64,000 nucleotides of DNA, taken from the NCBI GenBank assembly GCA_014898415.1, contig RCTD01000002.1, positions 806,001-870,000 of the forward strand, written 5' to 3'. A model generated the notes under the pieces. That model made no database searches. It worked only from the letters and a program-made list of their open reading frames with translations, and was not told the DNA's origin. Of the stretch, positions 10,994-22,693 are shown one piece after another. Origin of the DNA: Stromatinia cepivora. Taxonomy: Eukaryota; Ascomycota; Leotiomycetes; Helotiales; Sclerotiniaceae. The stretch's first letter is position 1; every line of letters begins with the position of its first letter. Made by a program: the position numbers and the translations under genes.

Positions 10994-13900
10994 TTTAAAT
11001 GCTAAAGGCGGTTCGATGCGTTGGGAGAGTTCTCAAGTAAAAGCTATGCTATTTGACACTGCCTAATACCTTGAACAGAATATCTCCTTTTGATTGTTAT
11101 GTATAAGTAAAAACGCAGGATAATCGTTGCAGTTTCATCGATTTTCCGGATGTAATCTGCGGGTGTGATAAGGCTTGTAAGGCCAAAGAAGCCTGAATAA
11201 GGTTAGACGCTAACGAGGACCCTGGGATTTGGTAAGGCCCATGCACTGAACCCCCTTTGGTAAGATAGATTACTTTCGGTTGCTAACTTGTACTACTCAG
11301 GGGCTAAATGCTAATGTTATTCAGATGCAAATCTAGATAGTTGTTGTTCACCACAATTGCCGCTTTATTTCTCGCAATTCGTATGACACACGACACAAAT
11401 CCCGAAATTGTTAGATCTATCTTGATTTACGAGAGGGCACCCCTATGTGTGTATGCATATATGGTGTCATTGCTTATTCTAGTATTCAAGAACAATCTAT
11501 GTTTGTCTTTTAGCCTATCAATAGACTCAGGGGAACTTGGTACAGCGTCGAAATGCGGGGTCGCCTTACCTTATCTATCTCGACTATTCTAGAAACGAGA
11601 ATATCTAGACCGAACAGCTGAAGTATAGGGGGAGGGCTTTTTTTCCCGTATATCGATGCTTCATACAAGCTATGTGATATAGCTATGGAATGAGATCTAC
11701 AGGTACCTGGAGATCTTTTTACTCTGGCCTTGCAGAATCTAACCGAACCAATAACATTTTATACAATCGATTGTTTTTTCCTACATGTTGCAAAGTCGAT
11801 GTATCAGGACCATCCATGGTACGTGCAGGTTCACTTCTGAAATGTTTATCCGGCTGCCATCGCATCCTGTCACTGCGTTAAGTGCGCCTTGCAGATTTAG
11901 ACATCGTACAGGCGGAGGGAATATGTCCTATGCGGTTTTCTACAGAACGAGCGCGCGTTGCAAGTGTACAGATGAGCTTATTCACAAATTTCATGGTGGA
12001 AGGAAGGCTGTTTGCCAAGATATCTTATTGTATATTTAAGTGAATCCTTTAAATCTTCGAACCTTACCTTCTGGAACTTGTTCTTAGGCTAAGAAAGGAA
12101 GTTTGTCCTGTTTCTCCATTGTATATTGTGTGAAGCTTACCAATGGGTCAAGGCCAAAATAGGCGAAAATCAACGGCTTACCCTCATCCTACTGGGTATC
12201 ATTAGCAAATCTGTCTAGCAGCCCTACATCGCCTCATTATCAAAACTCCGTCCGTTAAAGCAACTTTCAACCATGCCTCAATTGTCTCAAAAACTTCCTC
12301 GAAAGTCGATTCTCCATTCACTTTCTGCCCATCCACGTTGTTCGAGCCCGCTAGTGCAAGAACTTCTGACATTACATTCCTCCGTTCAATGGACATGAGT
12401 AGCTTGCGGCCGGCTCTGACGAACGCCCATGTGTTCCGAGGAAAACGACGTTTCGGCAACAGGAGTTGCTTCCCGTCTACTGGGAAAATGCATAACCATT
12501 TTAGGTTAAGTTTCCACTCGAGAAGCGTTCAACTCGAATTGTAAAACACTGATAATGAAGAAGGCTTCCTGTTGCCTTCGCAATAGCTTCTGTGGTGAGC
12601 TATGGAAAGAGATCACGATTCTCGTCTAGATGAAATATAAGAGGAGCGACTGTTCTCCTGACATCTCGAAGACCACAAAACAATGAAACGAGGCCCTTTC
12701 CAATTTCGGAACGACATATCTTTTCACCAGAAGCTTTACATCCTCCTACTTAGATTGATTCATGGGTTGCTAGTAATCGAATTGTTAGTTTCCTAAGCTA
12801 CGGCATTTATGTAGCCGTCACCCCCATAATGTTCTTCGATTTCTATGTGCAATATAGCCTCTTTATTTAAGGCGATCAATTGCGCAGCATTGCTGGCCTC
12901 ATAGTGTTGTACCCATTTGTGAATAACTTCATTATCTTTATTGCTACGATCTCCACGTTTTTACGCACCGGCGGCCTTCCAACACTAATGCTTCCATCAT
13001 GTCCTTATACTTCTGCTCAAATCGGCAGACCCTTCTGGAATTTTGAAGATGTCTTACCGAGTTCTGCAGATGTTTGAGCATGATTCAATCGGGCTTTACA
13101 GCCCTTGTTTGTGTGGCATCGGGGTCAGCCCAGCTGCTAAACTTGCCGTCAAGGGCTACATTACAGCTTGATGGAACGTATAAAGAGATGAGACTTCACA
13201 ATTGGTGCAAGCAGCGCGCTGAGACTAACCAGATCTGTCAAGGCCAATTTCTGGGTTTGATACCAATTGCACCTTTAACGGCGGAATGAGGTTTCAGCTT
13301 AAATGCCCCACTCACTGTATGAAGCCCTTCCCTTGTTTCCATCACCTGGATTTTTAGTCGCCAATATATCGCCTGGCGATCATGTCGTACTGATGCTCAT
13401 TATAAGATGCCTCTCATACTGCGTCAAATGAGCGGAATTCTTGAATTGATTGTCCTTAATCAAGTCAATAAGTATTTCTTGTCCTCACTGACTACCCTCA
13501 AATACAAGACGGTTGTATTGACAGAAGCGTTGTGCCCTACATTAAAGTCTAATATGCCTGAAACTAGTACCATGCTATTACAACGAGCTATAAATAGTAT
13601 AATGAAGGGCTTTCAGACGCCATCCATCAGCAAAACAGTTCTAATGGGTAACCTGGATCTACTCAATCATCTACTCAATGATTTAATGATTTTATCAATC
13701 ATTTGCTGCACCATGTGTTCAATAACCTGCAATAGTATCACGAAGTAGTTTCTGTTCTACCACCCCGGGGAGGGGGTCCTGGGGATAATGGAAGCGCTTA
13801 CGCCCCCTTCTTTAGCTAAGTGACAATCATTATGTCCCCTTCTGAAAATATAACCCTTTTATCTTTTCAACCCCTTCCCTTCCCCCTCCCTCGTTGTCTC

Positions 13901-14259
13901 CCATTTCAGGCTCTCGAGGCCGAAGACCACGCTCTATGTGACGTCCTCAGAAAACCCCCAATGTGATATGAGCTGTCAGATTCCGTAACAGCTATATCCA
14001 TATGACTTAACGTGGTTTGTCTTTTATGGAGTATAAATGAAATAATCTACTAAAATGACAAAGACTAAAAATAGTAAAAGTAGCAGAAAAGTTAACACAA
14101 CTCCGATCAATCGATCTCTTCACCCTGTCCATCCTGACTCCAGACTTGTTTATTCTAATGTACAATATCGAACATGATCCAATTCCAAAATCTCATTCTC
14201 ACCTCGTCTTTGTGGCTCGCTTAAAAGGCTGGTACGGCTTTTGGTGCCCGACGGATCAC
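10994..14259. other. Gene-poor stretch, one unresolved coding-like fragment
   Basis: The first few hundred bases are the bZIP promoter side. The remaining 3 kb has no gene I recognise. A minus-strand frame at 12202-12459 (85 codons, with blocks such as SERRNVMSEVLALAG-like and ESTFEEVFETIEAWLKVAL) reads more like protein than its neighbours. It continues as broken frames toward 12720, so it may be a decayed gene of unknown family. A plus frame at 13407-13748 has no family signal. Confidence 0.35.
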
Positions 14260-15897
14260 TCAACGGGTCGGGTTCGTCCCAGTTAGGTTCTCGATGACAG
14301 ATGTAGGATCCTTGATAACACCGCATATAGCTTCAAGCTCAATGCCCCCCAGAGCGTCAGCACCGATCAATTCGGGGGCAAGAAGGACTGTAGCAGCCGT
14401 CAAGGCAGCCGTAATCTCCTCGCACGGGAAACCATCTCCCTCTTTATCAAGCGAAATAGCTATGTTCAATCGGTTTGCATATGGCTTACCTGCACCGGCC
14501 ATCACGACAGCTAAAACAGCCCATCACCATCGTATTTGGATGATTCGGAAAAGAATAGATTGTACTTACTGATTTCATTGGGTGCACTGCACATTCGTGC
14601 TTCATAGTGGCAGACTTTAGGGGGATCGCAATCATCAATACAGCGCTCAGCAAGCTTCCTTTCTTCCTCAGCCAAGCCTCCTCGCTCATAAAGAACTTCT
14701 TTAGTATCAACGCGAACCTTCCTTCGAACAAGCTTAGTTGGAATAGGCCCTTTCCCACATCCTGAACCTGTTGGATCAGCATCAGCCTCATATTCAACAT
14801 CTTTGCATAACTTAAGTGTGTCATCATCAAGAGCAGCAATCCATGAAGAGATTCCAACAGTAAGCATCTTTTCCAAGATGGCTTGGCTGGAACTGTTGGA
14901 TCAGCATCAGCCTCATATTCAACATCTTTGCATAACTTAAGTGTGTCATCATCAAGAGCAGCAATCCATGAAGAGATTCCAACAGTAAGCATCTTTTCCA
15001 AGATGGCTTGGCTGGAACTGTTGGAAATGAGTCAGTAACTGTATAGTCCCAATGGTACATGTGAAACTTACTATGTAGCATTTTGGAGATACATTGCAGG
15101 CTTTAGAGGCTGTGCACCGTCATCAATAACAGCCTCTATATTGTCCATCTCGGCGTGATCTCCCTTGCAGGTTGAACCACTACACATAGCTTTGGGCTTG
15201 CCGAACATTTCAGTGGCAAATCCTTGCCACCGTTTCCATCTTCCGCGTTTCCAATATCGACAGTAGACAGATTGCCAACCCATGCGGCAATCGTAGGTGT
15301 AGAAGCCGCAATTAGAGTACACCCCGCAACCGTTATACATGTCTCTATATCAACAATACCACCAACAATAATACAAGCTACACAGTTTCTGGTCCAGTTT
15401 TCGGTTGCGGTTGTGACAGCCTCTCTGGCTGAAGTGGCTGCAGGAATAGATTTATATGCGCAGCTCTCCGACTCTGCGCTCGTTGCAGGTAAAGGAGTAA
15501 GTGTGATGGAAGAATGGCATAGGCAAAAGCTTGGTTGATGCCCTGATCAGGATCTTCATTGTGAACTTCTCATGATGGATTCTTCGACGGAGGAGGAGTA
15601 ATGGTGGCAGAAGCTGCACTATAGCAACTAGCAGGAATGTGCCGTTTCTTCTTCTGCGGGGGATTGGTGAAGGTTTTGTAGAGTTCTTGGACAGCTTTGT
15701 CTACATTGCCCATGAATGTTTCGTAACCTGTTGTAAATATCTCAGGTAAATTTCGGAATTGAAACAAGGGTACTGAGCACTGAGTGTTGTACATCTTTTC
15801 CAGTAAATTACCTCGGCCTTCGATAGAACCATCAATGCTTTCGTCGAATTTTGATAGCAGATCTTTATCTCCAGTGCCAGCGCCAATGAACCCTTAG
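14260..15897 (-). pseudogene. Decayed C-terminal tail of a subgroup-C (class V, GH18) chitinase / killer-toxin-subunit-like protein
   Basis: I recognise blocks of the long C-terminal region that follows the catalytic domain in fungal subgroup-C GH18 chitinases, often annotated killer toxin subunits alpha/beta. In transcript order they are GDKDLLSKFDESIDGSIEG near 15850, VPLFQFRNLPEIF near 15750, AAWVGNLSTVDIGNAED near 15260, WIAALDDDTL near 14840, and KPYANRL through the stop at 14260. No LysM or GH18 catalytic domain lies upstream: a stop codon sits just before the first block. The frame is broken by a TGA at 15570, by frame changes near 15512 and 15215, and by a 125-bp tandem duplication. 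One clean intron (14569-14511) survives near the 3' end. Family assignment is from memory of the sequence style; a homology search would settle it. Confidence 0.55.
14768..15017. repeat. 125-bp perfect tandem duplication inside the chitinase-tail pseudogene
   Basis: Bases 14768-14892 and 14893-15017 appear identical at a 125-base offset, followed by 8 more matching bases (15018-15025). The length is not a multiple of three, so reading through both copies shifts the frame. On the minus strand each unit boundary ends in CCAACAG, the same heptamer that forms the intron acceptor at 15018-15024. The duplication therefore copied a splice acceptor. Confidence 0.93.
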
Positions 15898-16711
15898 GGT
15901 CATTCATGTCATTTTCTCAATGGTTTCAGTAGCCTCAGAAATGATCGGGGTCGTTGAAACATTAAGTAATGCCCTACGTCTTCGATAGTAGGATTGCGGC
16001 TGTATAAAGACCCACTAGATAAACCCCTTGACTTAGACCCAATAAGAACTGTCAAGCTTTCTGAGCATCTGGTTGGTGGTATCCTTCCTGGCACACTCCT
16101 AGAGACACAAAAAAAACTCTTAAAGGATTTGTGACTTAGCAAACAAGACGGAGATGGGGGCTAGGATGCGTTCGCTTCGAATAATACGTTCGGAAGTGAG
16201 ATCTATATTATAGCCGAAAAAAACTTAAGACAGCCGTATTAATAACTGGACGTAAATCGTGATGTCTATTAAACCTGTAATAAAATGCTATTGTTAGAAA
16301 CTAAATCATTCTGGGGGGTTGCAGATTTTTGGAGTTTTCTTAGTGATGTGGTGAAACTATGCTGAAATCCGATTCGCGTTTTTCTTCATATTTGTGCCGC
16401 ACCAGCACTTCAACAAATTGATGTATAAAAAGCCACATCAATATTCTGCAGCACCAACACCATTCCTTCTTCTCATTCAACAGTTGATCAACATCCTGTA
16501 TCAATATCTGTGCCGCATCAGCACTATTCCTTCTCATCTATCTAAAACGGATCGATAACATATTCCATCATTCACATCTCCGCATCATTTAGTTCCTGGC
16601 GGGATAACCGGTAGTAAGAACCGCTCTAACATCTACAGACCACACTTATAATCAATCAGACCTGGATCACATCAAATATTTGACTACTGTCGCAACTCTT
16701 TCCTCGCTGCC
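15898..16711. other. Region between the chitinase relic and the F-box gene
   Basis: The left part may contain further unreadable remains of the chitinase gene (minus strand). Between about 16400 and 16545 there are short imperfect direct repeats of a GC(A/C)GCA(C/T)CA(A/G)CAC...ATTCCTTC type. I see no intact gene. The last 100 bp is presumably the F-box gene leader. Confidence 0.35.
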
Positions 16712-18159
16712 ATGTCTCTAGCTGGACTGCCCAACGAACTCCTTGATAAAGTCATCTCGCACACCTTGCCAGAAGGTTTCGAGGGATTGGCATTGACCTG
16801 CAAAAAATTCTACGCACTATGTACACCATTCATTAAAAATCACAACAAACTCCGATCACGCTTTCGGAACTTCAATTACTTCGACGAGTTCAAAGACCCA
16901 CGTGGTGCCGTATCCATCAAAACAGCATGGGACCTAATAATCCGCATTGCTATTGAGCCTGTTGTGGCACGTTATATTCGAACTGCCGATTTCAAAATAG
17001 ATAGCATACGTGTTCGCACCCGACCCCGTCATTTTCTTTCAGACATTCTAGACCCTCAGCGTGGCGAGGCTGTGATAAGATTACTTCGAGACTCTCCTCA
17101 TCTACAGCAAGCGGGTATCGGTTGGGAAGCATTCCATGCCGATATTGAGGAGAAACTGCAGGTAAAACAGTACTCACAAACTGCTGCTGCTTTCTTCTGA
17201 CGCTTCTGCCGAACATCAAAAAGTTTACGTTACCATCAGATTGGAAAGCGGATGTCGCAACCTATAAGCTACTCCATACCATCGTAGAAGAGGCTACGCA
17301 ACAGCATCGACCTTGGGATAGACTCTCACTTGCCCAGGTGACAAATTTCAGCATATCCGGCTCTCGGGGGCCCTGTGATGGGGTTGACCTACAAAGTTTA
17401 GCTCCTTTCCTGTCTTTGCCGCACGTGCAGTCGTTTCTCGCCTATCACTATACAGTCACGGGTGATGCTCTCTTGAATATTGAATCCAGAGATCTTTTTT
17501 GTAATTACAGGCAAAATCTTGAGGTGGTCCATCTGATGTGTTGCCATATTGATGATGCAGCTCTCGCAGATTTTCTAAAGCACACTCCTCGTCTCAAAGC
17601 ACTCGAATACTCGCATAAGACTAAAAAGGGTATTGGTCTTCCAGATTGGGACATTTGCAAATTTGTCACAACAATTGGGCGAGAAGCAGGCAATCACCTC
17701 GAGCAGCTTTCTATTTCCATCCATGAACTACACGGCTCATTACCCCTTGGTAAAGTATCAATGCACGGCTTTCAACGATTGAGAACACTCGAGTTGCCTC
17801 TCGAAATCGTGACGTGCGATATTAGATTCGCTTCTTCTATGGATCAAACGACGGAATATAGTCAGCCATTCATCAATGATCTTATACCGGCTTCAGTCTC
17901 TCAGCTGCCATTAACCTCAGAAGGAAAAGATCCCCATCAAAAAGCACTTAATTTATTGTTTCAGAACTTCACCGCCAGTAAGAACTTACAATTACTTGCT
18001 CTACGAGAAATTCATGTTTCCTGCTCTTCAGTTGCAGATGATACATACAAGGAACAGTGTACAAAGCTTTCTCTGGAGTTGCAAGAGGCGGAGATGGTAT
18101 TTAGGTTGGAGCCGTCGTCCATTCTCTATTTCATTCCATGGAATGTTGAATTAACTTGA
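16712..18159 (+). CDS. F-box protein with leucine-rich C-terminal part; reading frame broken or spliced near 17165-17225
   Basis: F-box proteins recruit substrates to SCF ubiquitin ligases. The N-terminus MSLAGLPNELLDKVISHTL...LALTCKKFY is a fungal F-box. After about 150 residues the frame ends at a TGA (17198-17200). Protein-like sequence resumes in the -1 frame (TLLPNIKKFTLPSDWK) and runs to 18159 with LRR-like segments such as LEQLSISIHEL and RLRTLELPLEIV. Two readings are possible. A 1-base loss (or 2-base gain) around the GCTGCTGCT run at 17181-17189 would make this a pseudogene or sequencing error. Alternatively, a 62-bp intron from GTAAAA at 17164 to AAAAAG at 17225 joins in phase but removes the LLPNIKK block. 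I favour the frameshift because that block looks coding. Confidence 0.6.
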
Positions 18160-19404
18160 TCGAGATGATGGATAATCAGTCCTGGGCTTTTACCTATAAG
18201 CCAGAATCTTTTAAGCACTTTACCCGTGGTTTGAAAGGGTGGGGGTTGGGGGGGGGAGGGGGAGGGGTTAAGTTCGATGTAAAACCCCAATGACAAATAT
18301 GGATGTTTCAAGACGTCAATCCTAATTGGAAGCAAAGCTGCGAGTACTCCAAGCCCGTTGATAGATAAAGGCAAACCATGTAGGCAAAGATATCATGAAG
18401 CTAGATTTATCACCGTAATCAGATCTCTTTTCCCAGCTAGCATCTCCTAAACCCTGTTTAGGAAAAAGGGTAGAGCTTTGAAATTGACTCCAATAACCAT
18501 AAAGTAAAGTTCATGGAACTCTGAACTCTCATAGAGAAATTTCGCATATATAAGTCGAGCAGCTTTCTCCAAATATATAACCCCAGAGCTGTTACCGACC
18601 TGAATTGCAAGCACCACAATGCATTCTTCTCTTTAAAACATATTCTCTCCCAATTTTATATCATCAGGCTCTATCATGTTATATTTTCCATTCTTTGCCG
18701 TCTCTTGTCTGGCGTTCTACCCTTAATCTAAGACCTTGTTGCAAGTGTTAAATGACCTCTAGGCTGCATTCACTTTTATCATCCACGAGATCAGTGCCAT
18801 CACAAGCAATCTCCTTTCCTAAAAACTCAAGTACCACTTCTTGATGAATGGGGTCTTGACTGAGCTCCACCTAGTTTATAATTGTCACCAATTCATTTCA
18901 ATCTCTCGTTAAACCACTAATGATCGATTCATACAAGTGAAGAGACAAAGATATCAATCAAAAACTGCTTGGTTGACTGCGGGACTTGCGAGCTTCAAAC
19001 CTCGCTTTTGACTTAGCTTCTCATGTGGCTAGGTGTTTGCAACTGTAATCCTGCTGATAGTTACACAGTGTCACGCAAATTCTGAGGTAGCGTAACTGCA
19101 ACCTAGCCTATCATTGCTCTACCAAGAGAGCAAATTTGCATCAATTTTCGATGTTGACAGTATCGCAAAACACATCTATTTGAGAGCATGGTTGATTATT
19201 TGCATGCTGCATAGAAGATGAGAGAAATTTCCAGGTTGAAATTTGGGTTTCTCGTCTAGATATGGCAAGCGGCGGCCTCATGCCATTTTTCTTCATGCAA
19301 AGCGCGCAAACACAAGTCATCTCCGATCTCCGCATACTGCGACATAAAACATTGTTTATTATTTGAGTCAATATGGTTGATATGTTTATCAAACAAGACA
19401 AATA
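18160..19404. other. Non-coding region downstream of the F-box gene
   Basis: No gene recognised. A G-rich run begins at 18236 (separate entry). The rest has only short frames with no family signal. Confidence 0.4.
18236..18268 (+). repeat. G-rich tract, possible G-quadruplex
   Basis: Several runs of 4 to 9 guanines, separated by one or two bases, occur within about 33 bp on the plus strand, some 80 bp after the F-box stop codon. At least four G-runs of three or more satisfy the general G-quadruplex pattern. Folding is inferred, not shown. Confidence 0.6.
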
Positions 19405-19497
19405 GGCACGCTAAGCAAGCGGTCAAAGCTACACCTGCACTCCGAAAGGTTGTGGTCCCGTAAAACGGATTCGTGAGTTCGAATCCTACATGTGCCG
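19405..19497 (+). tRNA. tRNA-like sequence, possibly a decayed class II tRNA
   Basis: The ends GGCAC (19405-19409) and GTGCC (19492-19496) pair as an acceptor stem. A GTTCGAATCC box B lies at 19477-19486. An AAGCGGT D-loop-like run at 19416-19422 sits between AGC and GCT. The 93-nt length would fit a long-variable-arm tRNA or one with an intron. However, positions 10-11 depart from the box A consensus, the T-stem has a mismatch, and I cannot find a proper 7-base anticodon loop. It may be a tRNA pseudogene or chance. Confidence 0.25.
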
Positions 19498-20172
19498 TCG
19501 AATTCTTTTTGCAATTTATGCATTTTAGTTGAGCCGAAACGCCTGGAAGTAATAATCCGCATTGCGGGCACTCACTCACTTTAACTTGAGTGAGGCTTTT
19601 CGCGAACTGATTTGCTCCTTCCCGCCGATGTCTGGTTTGTACAATTGAATTTGTATGACTGTTCAGTGCATTTGGACCGCCAAAGTTATTCAGTTACAAC
19701 AGAAAATTTATAGTTCTTATGAACTTGAACTCGAAAGTTTTACCAGTTGAATTTGAAGTGGTATGAAGACTGCATCTTTCTTCTAAATCAATAATCATTA
19801 TTCCAGAATTAAAGACTCAAGGTTGGAACAATGAGGATGGAAGTCACATACAATTTGTGAGTAATATCCGATTCGCATACTAGGAAACTGTAACCAGCTA
19901 TAAAAGGGAATCATTTTTAAGTCATAAAGAATCACATTTCAAAAAGTAGAAGTGGTTGCAATGAGTTAAGGTGCCAGCGCCAGAAAGGCTTTCATGTTGC
20001 GGTAGGCTCTAATCCTCCAGCCAGAGCGATCATTCATCTAACCGTATGTAGAGCATCCCTCCATGACTCCAACACCAAATATCTCAAAATTCCTATAGAT
20101 AAGTCTGTGTTCCTCCAAAACCAAATGACCTGACAGAGCCAAAACTTACTTGGAGCCCAAGAATGTTGATTT
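19498..20172. other. Non-coding region
   Basis: I see no gene, repeat or RNA fold I can support here. Confidence 0.4.
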
Positions 20173-20412
20173 TTATGGTGTCTTTTGATCCTGCACTTTC
20201 TGTTGTTCATATGAATATTGATTTCCAGATGCAATCTCAACAAACTGAGTTATTATTTCAGTTTCTCTTTGCTCTGTTTCTGCTTCTGCTTTCCCTGCCT
20301 CTGCCGCAAGGATCCTATGTTGGTAGCCTTCCATCTCTTGGGTGTACTATGCCTGCTGAGTTGAGGTGTTCCATGTGTTCTCTGGATACCCTGTGTTGCC
20401 TGGTGTTGACAT
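20173..20412 (-). pseudogene. Small Gln/Glu-rich reading frame with one internal stop
   Basis: Reading the minus strand from ATG 20412 gives MSTPGNTGYPENTWNTSTQQ, one TAG at codon 22, then a charged helix-like stretch (ILAAEAGKAEAETEQRE) to TAA at 20173-20175, 80 codons in all. The single stop in an otherwise protein-like frame suggests a recently broken gene (CAG to TAG would be a RIP-type change). A 43-bp intron ending at that TAG is an alternative. I do not recognise a family. Confidence 0.3.
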
Positions 20413-21848
20413 GGTGATTGGTGTGGAGAAAGTGCAATTTTGTAATTGATGATCACAAGTTGGGTATTTGTTGTTTGCTGGTTGCTTGTGAAGTGATGAT
20501 GTGCTGGGAAAATAATGTGAATTGCTGTACTGGTCTGTATTGATTTCGAAAATCTTGTGGGAATTTAAGGAGAATATATACTGATCCTCTGTCTCTGTGA
20601 GGTACAACATGAGAAATTTATAGGAACAATACTGATTAGCACAGAACCAGATGGTTTCTCCTAGTAACTATAGCAACAACAACTCAATGAAGAGATGAAA
20701 GAAAATTGTGAAAGTAATTACACCAAAGAAGCTAATGGAGTGATGTGGTTCTAGTGAGATCCAAAATCTTTGGGCCATTGGTTATGAAATCACAGCTACT
20801 ACCAAAATAACTATGTGAAAGATTTCGAATTCTTGGAAAACATCTACTACCTTCAAAATCTGAGACAGCTCTATAGAACTGGGTCTCAACAGAGAAGGTA
20901 TGAGTAACTTCTCCAGGAGTTCATCCTCAAACCTATCAAGCAGTTCTGCTATGGAAATATGCTGAATCTACTCTTCCAACTTCAATCTTTATCCTTTTTC
21001 AAAGCCTGCACAAATCTCAGACCCTGCCACTCCCAATAGTGAAGCACTTCATAACTTGCTAGTCTACATCATATTGGGACCAGTCTAGATGTGCTAGTTA
21101 CAATTAGACGATTCATATATGATGTGTTCTCAGAATCTTGAAAATAATGCATACAGCCCTTACTCGATATAAATATCTCCTTTGCAAAAGGATTGGAAGA
21201 TGACAGAAATAGGAAGCCACAGGCTAAGTTACATTCCATGATCTTAAACTTATTGGACAGAGTCTAAACTTCAAATATACTTCATATCCCTACTACCTCA
21301 CTCCATAGCTCCTCACTTTTCTTTACAGTTTATAGCTGTTCCTCACCAAATCCAAGGTCAAGAATATGAGGAAATAAGGCCATTTGATACACAGACACGA
21401 AACTTTCTGGCAATGTGTACAATAGTGTAGCCAGTCCCATCCAATGCCTAGCAATCAAGGTCCAATTCCCGCTACCACGGATCCGGCCCAAATTAGATTT
21501 TCCGGACCTCGCTTAGCCAAGCATCTTAGGCAATTTACCCTTCCTAGCTTCATACACAATACACAATCACTTTTTGCCGTACAATTCAACTGCCGGCACT
21601 TAATACGTTTGATATCTCAATATTCCAATTTTAGCAAACGAATAAATTCTCTCACAAACTCCACATCATGTACCTTCCTAAACATCTCCCAACTCTCTTC
21701 TTAAAGCCACCTTATCAAAAATAGAAACCGTAAAGATCTTGAAATAGTATTGTCAACCTTCAATCATCTATATACTTATTATTATCATTTCGAACATTAA
21801 AATTACAACACCAAAGTATATCCGATACTACGAACTCAAACCTCCTCA
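20413..21848. other. Non-coding region
   Basis: No gene is recognisable. The last 150 bases before 21849 look like a fungal leader: AT-rich, with several pyrimidine stretches. Confidence 0.4.
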
Positions 21849-22109
21849 ATGTATCGGTCTGTGAGAGCCCATGGGTCACATCGTCCGAGCCCCCTATCAT
21901 CCTCCTTCTCGGATTCGGAAGTCGTTGACCTCAAATTCCAGGATCATCAAGTTCTTTCAGCGGAAGTCCTCCAAAGTCTCAAGGAAGCTTGCCTGAAACT
22001 CGAGAAACGTATGGTTGAAGAGGAAGAAGATAAAATGTGGAAGATGATAGAAGCAGGGAAACCGGTTTACAGAGCAAAGCGGTGGAGAGGGAGCAGTCCT
22101 TCGGGGTGA
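21849..22109 (+). CDS. Small charged hypothetical protein
   Basis: A single 86-codon frame begins after a leader-like, AT- and pyrimidine-rich stretch. It has a Ser/Pro-rich N-terminus (HRPSPLSSSFSDSE), then an amphipathic, probably coiled-coil helix (SLKEACLKLEKRMVEEEEDK) and a basic C-terminus (YRAKRWRGSS). No signal peptide or known domain is visible. I do not recognise the family. Its protein-like composition and position are the only support, so it may not be a gene. Confidence 0.4.
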   Translation: MYRSVRAHGSHRPSPLSSSFSDSEVVDLKFQDHQVLSAEVLQSLKEACLKLEKRMVEEEEDKMWKMIEAGKPVYRAKRWRGSSPSG

Positions 22110-22693
22110 GGGGTCTTAGGTAAATAAGTGAGGTTTGAGATTGAGATTTTTTCTCACTCATTCTCATTATTTGGATGATGCAATTTGTTTGGTCATGTTG
22201 TGGTGCTTCGGCTACCAGTATTTCGACCATTAGACTAGATCTATCACCTAAGAGCGTTAAGTGTTCGAAGAGTTGTAAATATTCGAGGATATTCTAATAA
22301 TTCAACAAAACATCTTAAACCCATATTTTTTTCTTGATGCCTCAAATATACAAGATAAACATGAAACATATCATGATTTCATAATGCCATGTGACTTCAG
22401 TGTATCGAAAAAATTTATTGTCAGATCCAATTTAGATTATTTAAACCCTAATAGTGGGGTCCGCTTCTCACTACCCGGAGTCTGGCCCAAGTTAGTAGAC
22501 TAGTAGATCTTTAGTCAACTTCACATGTAAGATCTTATATAAATCCTTCAGATTTGCCTTCCTCCTCGTGATTCTCATCAAAAGTACCAATAAGCATCAA
22601 TTGTATATTCCTTCAAGTTTATTAGACAATCCTCTGACTATCTCACAATATATCATTGATATATTTTCAACATCTAGTTCTAACATATACAAA
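22110..22693. other. Non-coding region
   Basis: No gene is seen. It probably includes the 3' flank of the small frame at 21849 and the former promoter of the nuclease-like relic. Confidence 0.35.

Noticed and set aside
12202..12459. Minus-strand frame of 85 codons that looks partly protein-like
   Set aside because: No recognised family, no start or intron context, and the adjoining sequence is broken; mentioned only as a possible relic.
14827..15081. Frames repeating the same peptide in shifted phases
   Set aside because: They are produced by the 125-bp tandem duplication read out of frame, not by separate genes.
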